DNA from: Lacinutrix sp. Bg11-31
GTDB taxonomy: Bacteria; Bacteroidota; Bacteroidia; Flavobacteriales; Flavobacteriaceae
Assembly: GCF_002831665.1 (NCBI RefSeq)
Contig: NZ_CP025118.1
Location: 496,001-560,000, forward strand
Reading direction: 5' to 3'
DNA: 64,000 nt
The notes below the pieces were generated by a model. That model had not been told where the DNA came from, did no database searches, and saw nothing but the letters and a program-made list of their open reading frames with translations. Of this stretch, positions 63,642 to 64,000 are shown piece after piece. Positions within the stretch are counted from its first letter, which is position 1, and each line of letters starts with the position of its first letter. A program made the translations under genes and the position numbers.

Positions 63642-64000
63642 CTATTCGATCAATACTTTTTTAGATAGCTTACCTTCATCGGTTTTTATTTCTAAAATAT
63701 AACTTCCAACACTTATATTGTTTGTACTAAGTTTTATATAGTCTTGATTTTCAAAATCATTATACATAATTATAGATTGCCCTAACATGTTAAACATTTC
63801 AACTTTAGTAATGTTTTTAAGCATAGGGTTGTTTATTACAATGGATTCATTATTGTTTGCAAAATAGAATTGAATACCTGTTTCTATTGTTTCGAAATCT
63901 TCTGTATTTAAAGTTTCAGTATTACTAAAGCGTAGTTCGAACCTATCTAAGTACTCTCCTGCTGGTAAGTCTATTGTGAAATCTGGATTATTTCTAATAT
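63642..64000 (-). CDS. C-terminal part of a type IX secreted protein (type A sorting domain)
   Basis: The gene enters from the right edge; the frame is open through 64000. The last 80 residues carry the type A sorting domain: VEMFNMLGQSIIMYNDF, YIKLSTNNISVGSYILEI and KLSKKVLIE, preceded by an NPDFTIDLPAGEYLDRFELRF module. Thus the protein is secreted by the type IX system and kept at the cell surface or released; the functional domain lies outside the window. Confidence 0.85.
   Translation of the reverse strand, partial: IRNNPDFTIDLPAGEYLDRFELRFSNTETLNTEDFETIETGIQFYFANNNESIVINNPMLKNITKVEMFNMLGQSIIMYNDFENQDYIKLSTNNISVGSYILEIKTDEGKLSKKVLIE

Noticed and set aside
1..64000. tRNA or rRNA genes, CRISPR arrays and transposases
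   Set aside because: I found none: no spaced identical repeats with unique spacers, no cloverleaf candidates and no DDE or HUH transposase ORF.

Overview
The window is A+T-rich chromosomal DNA from a member of the Flavobacteriaceae (Bacteroidota). Signs of this are type IX secretion sorting domains (type B in the 985-residue protein at 39.7-42.6 kb, type A at the right end), TonB-dependent receptors, SPII lipoproteins with acidic residues after the Cys, TAnnTTTG promoters, Bacteroidota families (DUF4252, DUF4421, DUF6495, Haem_bd) and no clear Shine-Dalgarno sequences. A marine genus of the Olleya/Lacinutrix/Winogradskyella type is my guess; the sequence does not prove it. I see no rRNA, tRNA, CRISPR array or transposase.

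Layout. 0-4 kb: a membrane protein cut by the window edge, rmuC, and a TPR lipoprotein + SCO1 pair. 4-14 kb: three co-oriented secreted proteins (an OmpA-like protein and two large ones I cannot assign) downstream of a 1361-residue hybrid two-component regulator. 14-21 kb: a vitamin B12 uptake locus. btuF-btuC-btuD run leftward; a 35-residue membrane protein, a cobalamin riboswitch, btuB and a BtuG-like propeller lipoprotein run rightward; a PP-loop ATPase lies tail-to-tail with them. 21-25 kb: S41 peptidase, then an ECF sigma / membrane anti-sigma / two DUF4252 operon. 25-31 kb: purB, haem-binding protein, glycosyltransferase, serine hydrolase. 31-33.6 kb: a J-KTSC protein and a small accessory island (membrane protein, cupin lipoprotein) flanked by near-identical direct repeats. 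33.6-44.6 kb: ABC-F ATPase, DUF4421 barrel, zinc-less sirtuin, CHRD lipoprotein, TrmH, CarboxypepD-like protein, type B sorted PKD protein, and a DEAD-box helicase with a possible leader peptide. 45-47.2 kb: AAA ATPase with DUF234 nuclease-like tail behind repeated operator-like sites, then a possible HEPN protein. 47.2-53.7 kb: rdgB, rlmH, nadC, yihY, DUF2147, priA. 53.7-54.3 kb: a 275-bp tandem duplication carrying the 3' end of a LytTR response regulator gene. 55-64 kb: rpsF-rpsR-rplI, large TonB-dependent receptor, GDPD, DUF6495, hisS with a roughly 100-residue A+T-rich insertion, and a type IX secretion locus cut by the window end.

How the genes work together. The B12 locus is the clearest complete system: BtuG-like capture at the surface, BtuB transport across the outer membrane, then BtuF/BtuC/BtuD, with the riboswitch shutting off btuB when cobalamin is plentiful. 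The best candidates for undescribed biology are the regulator plus three secreted unknowns (4-14 kb), the hisS insertion, the leader ORF before the DEAD-box gene, and the cassette-like accessory genes bordered by shared repeats near 31-33 and 46-47 kb.
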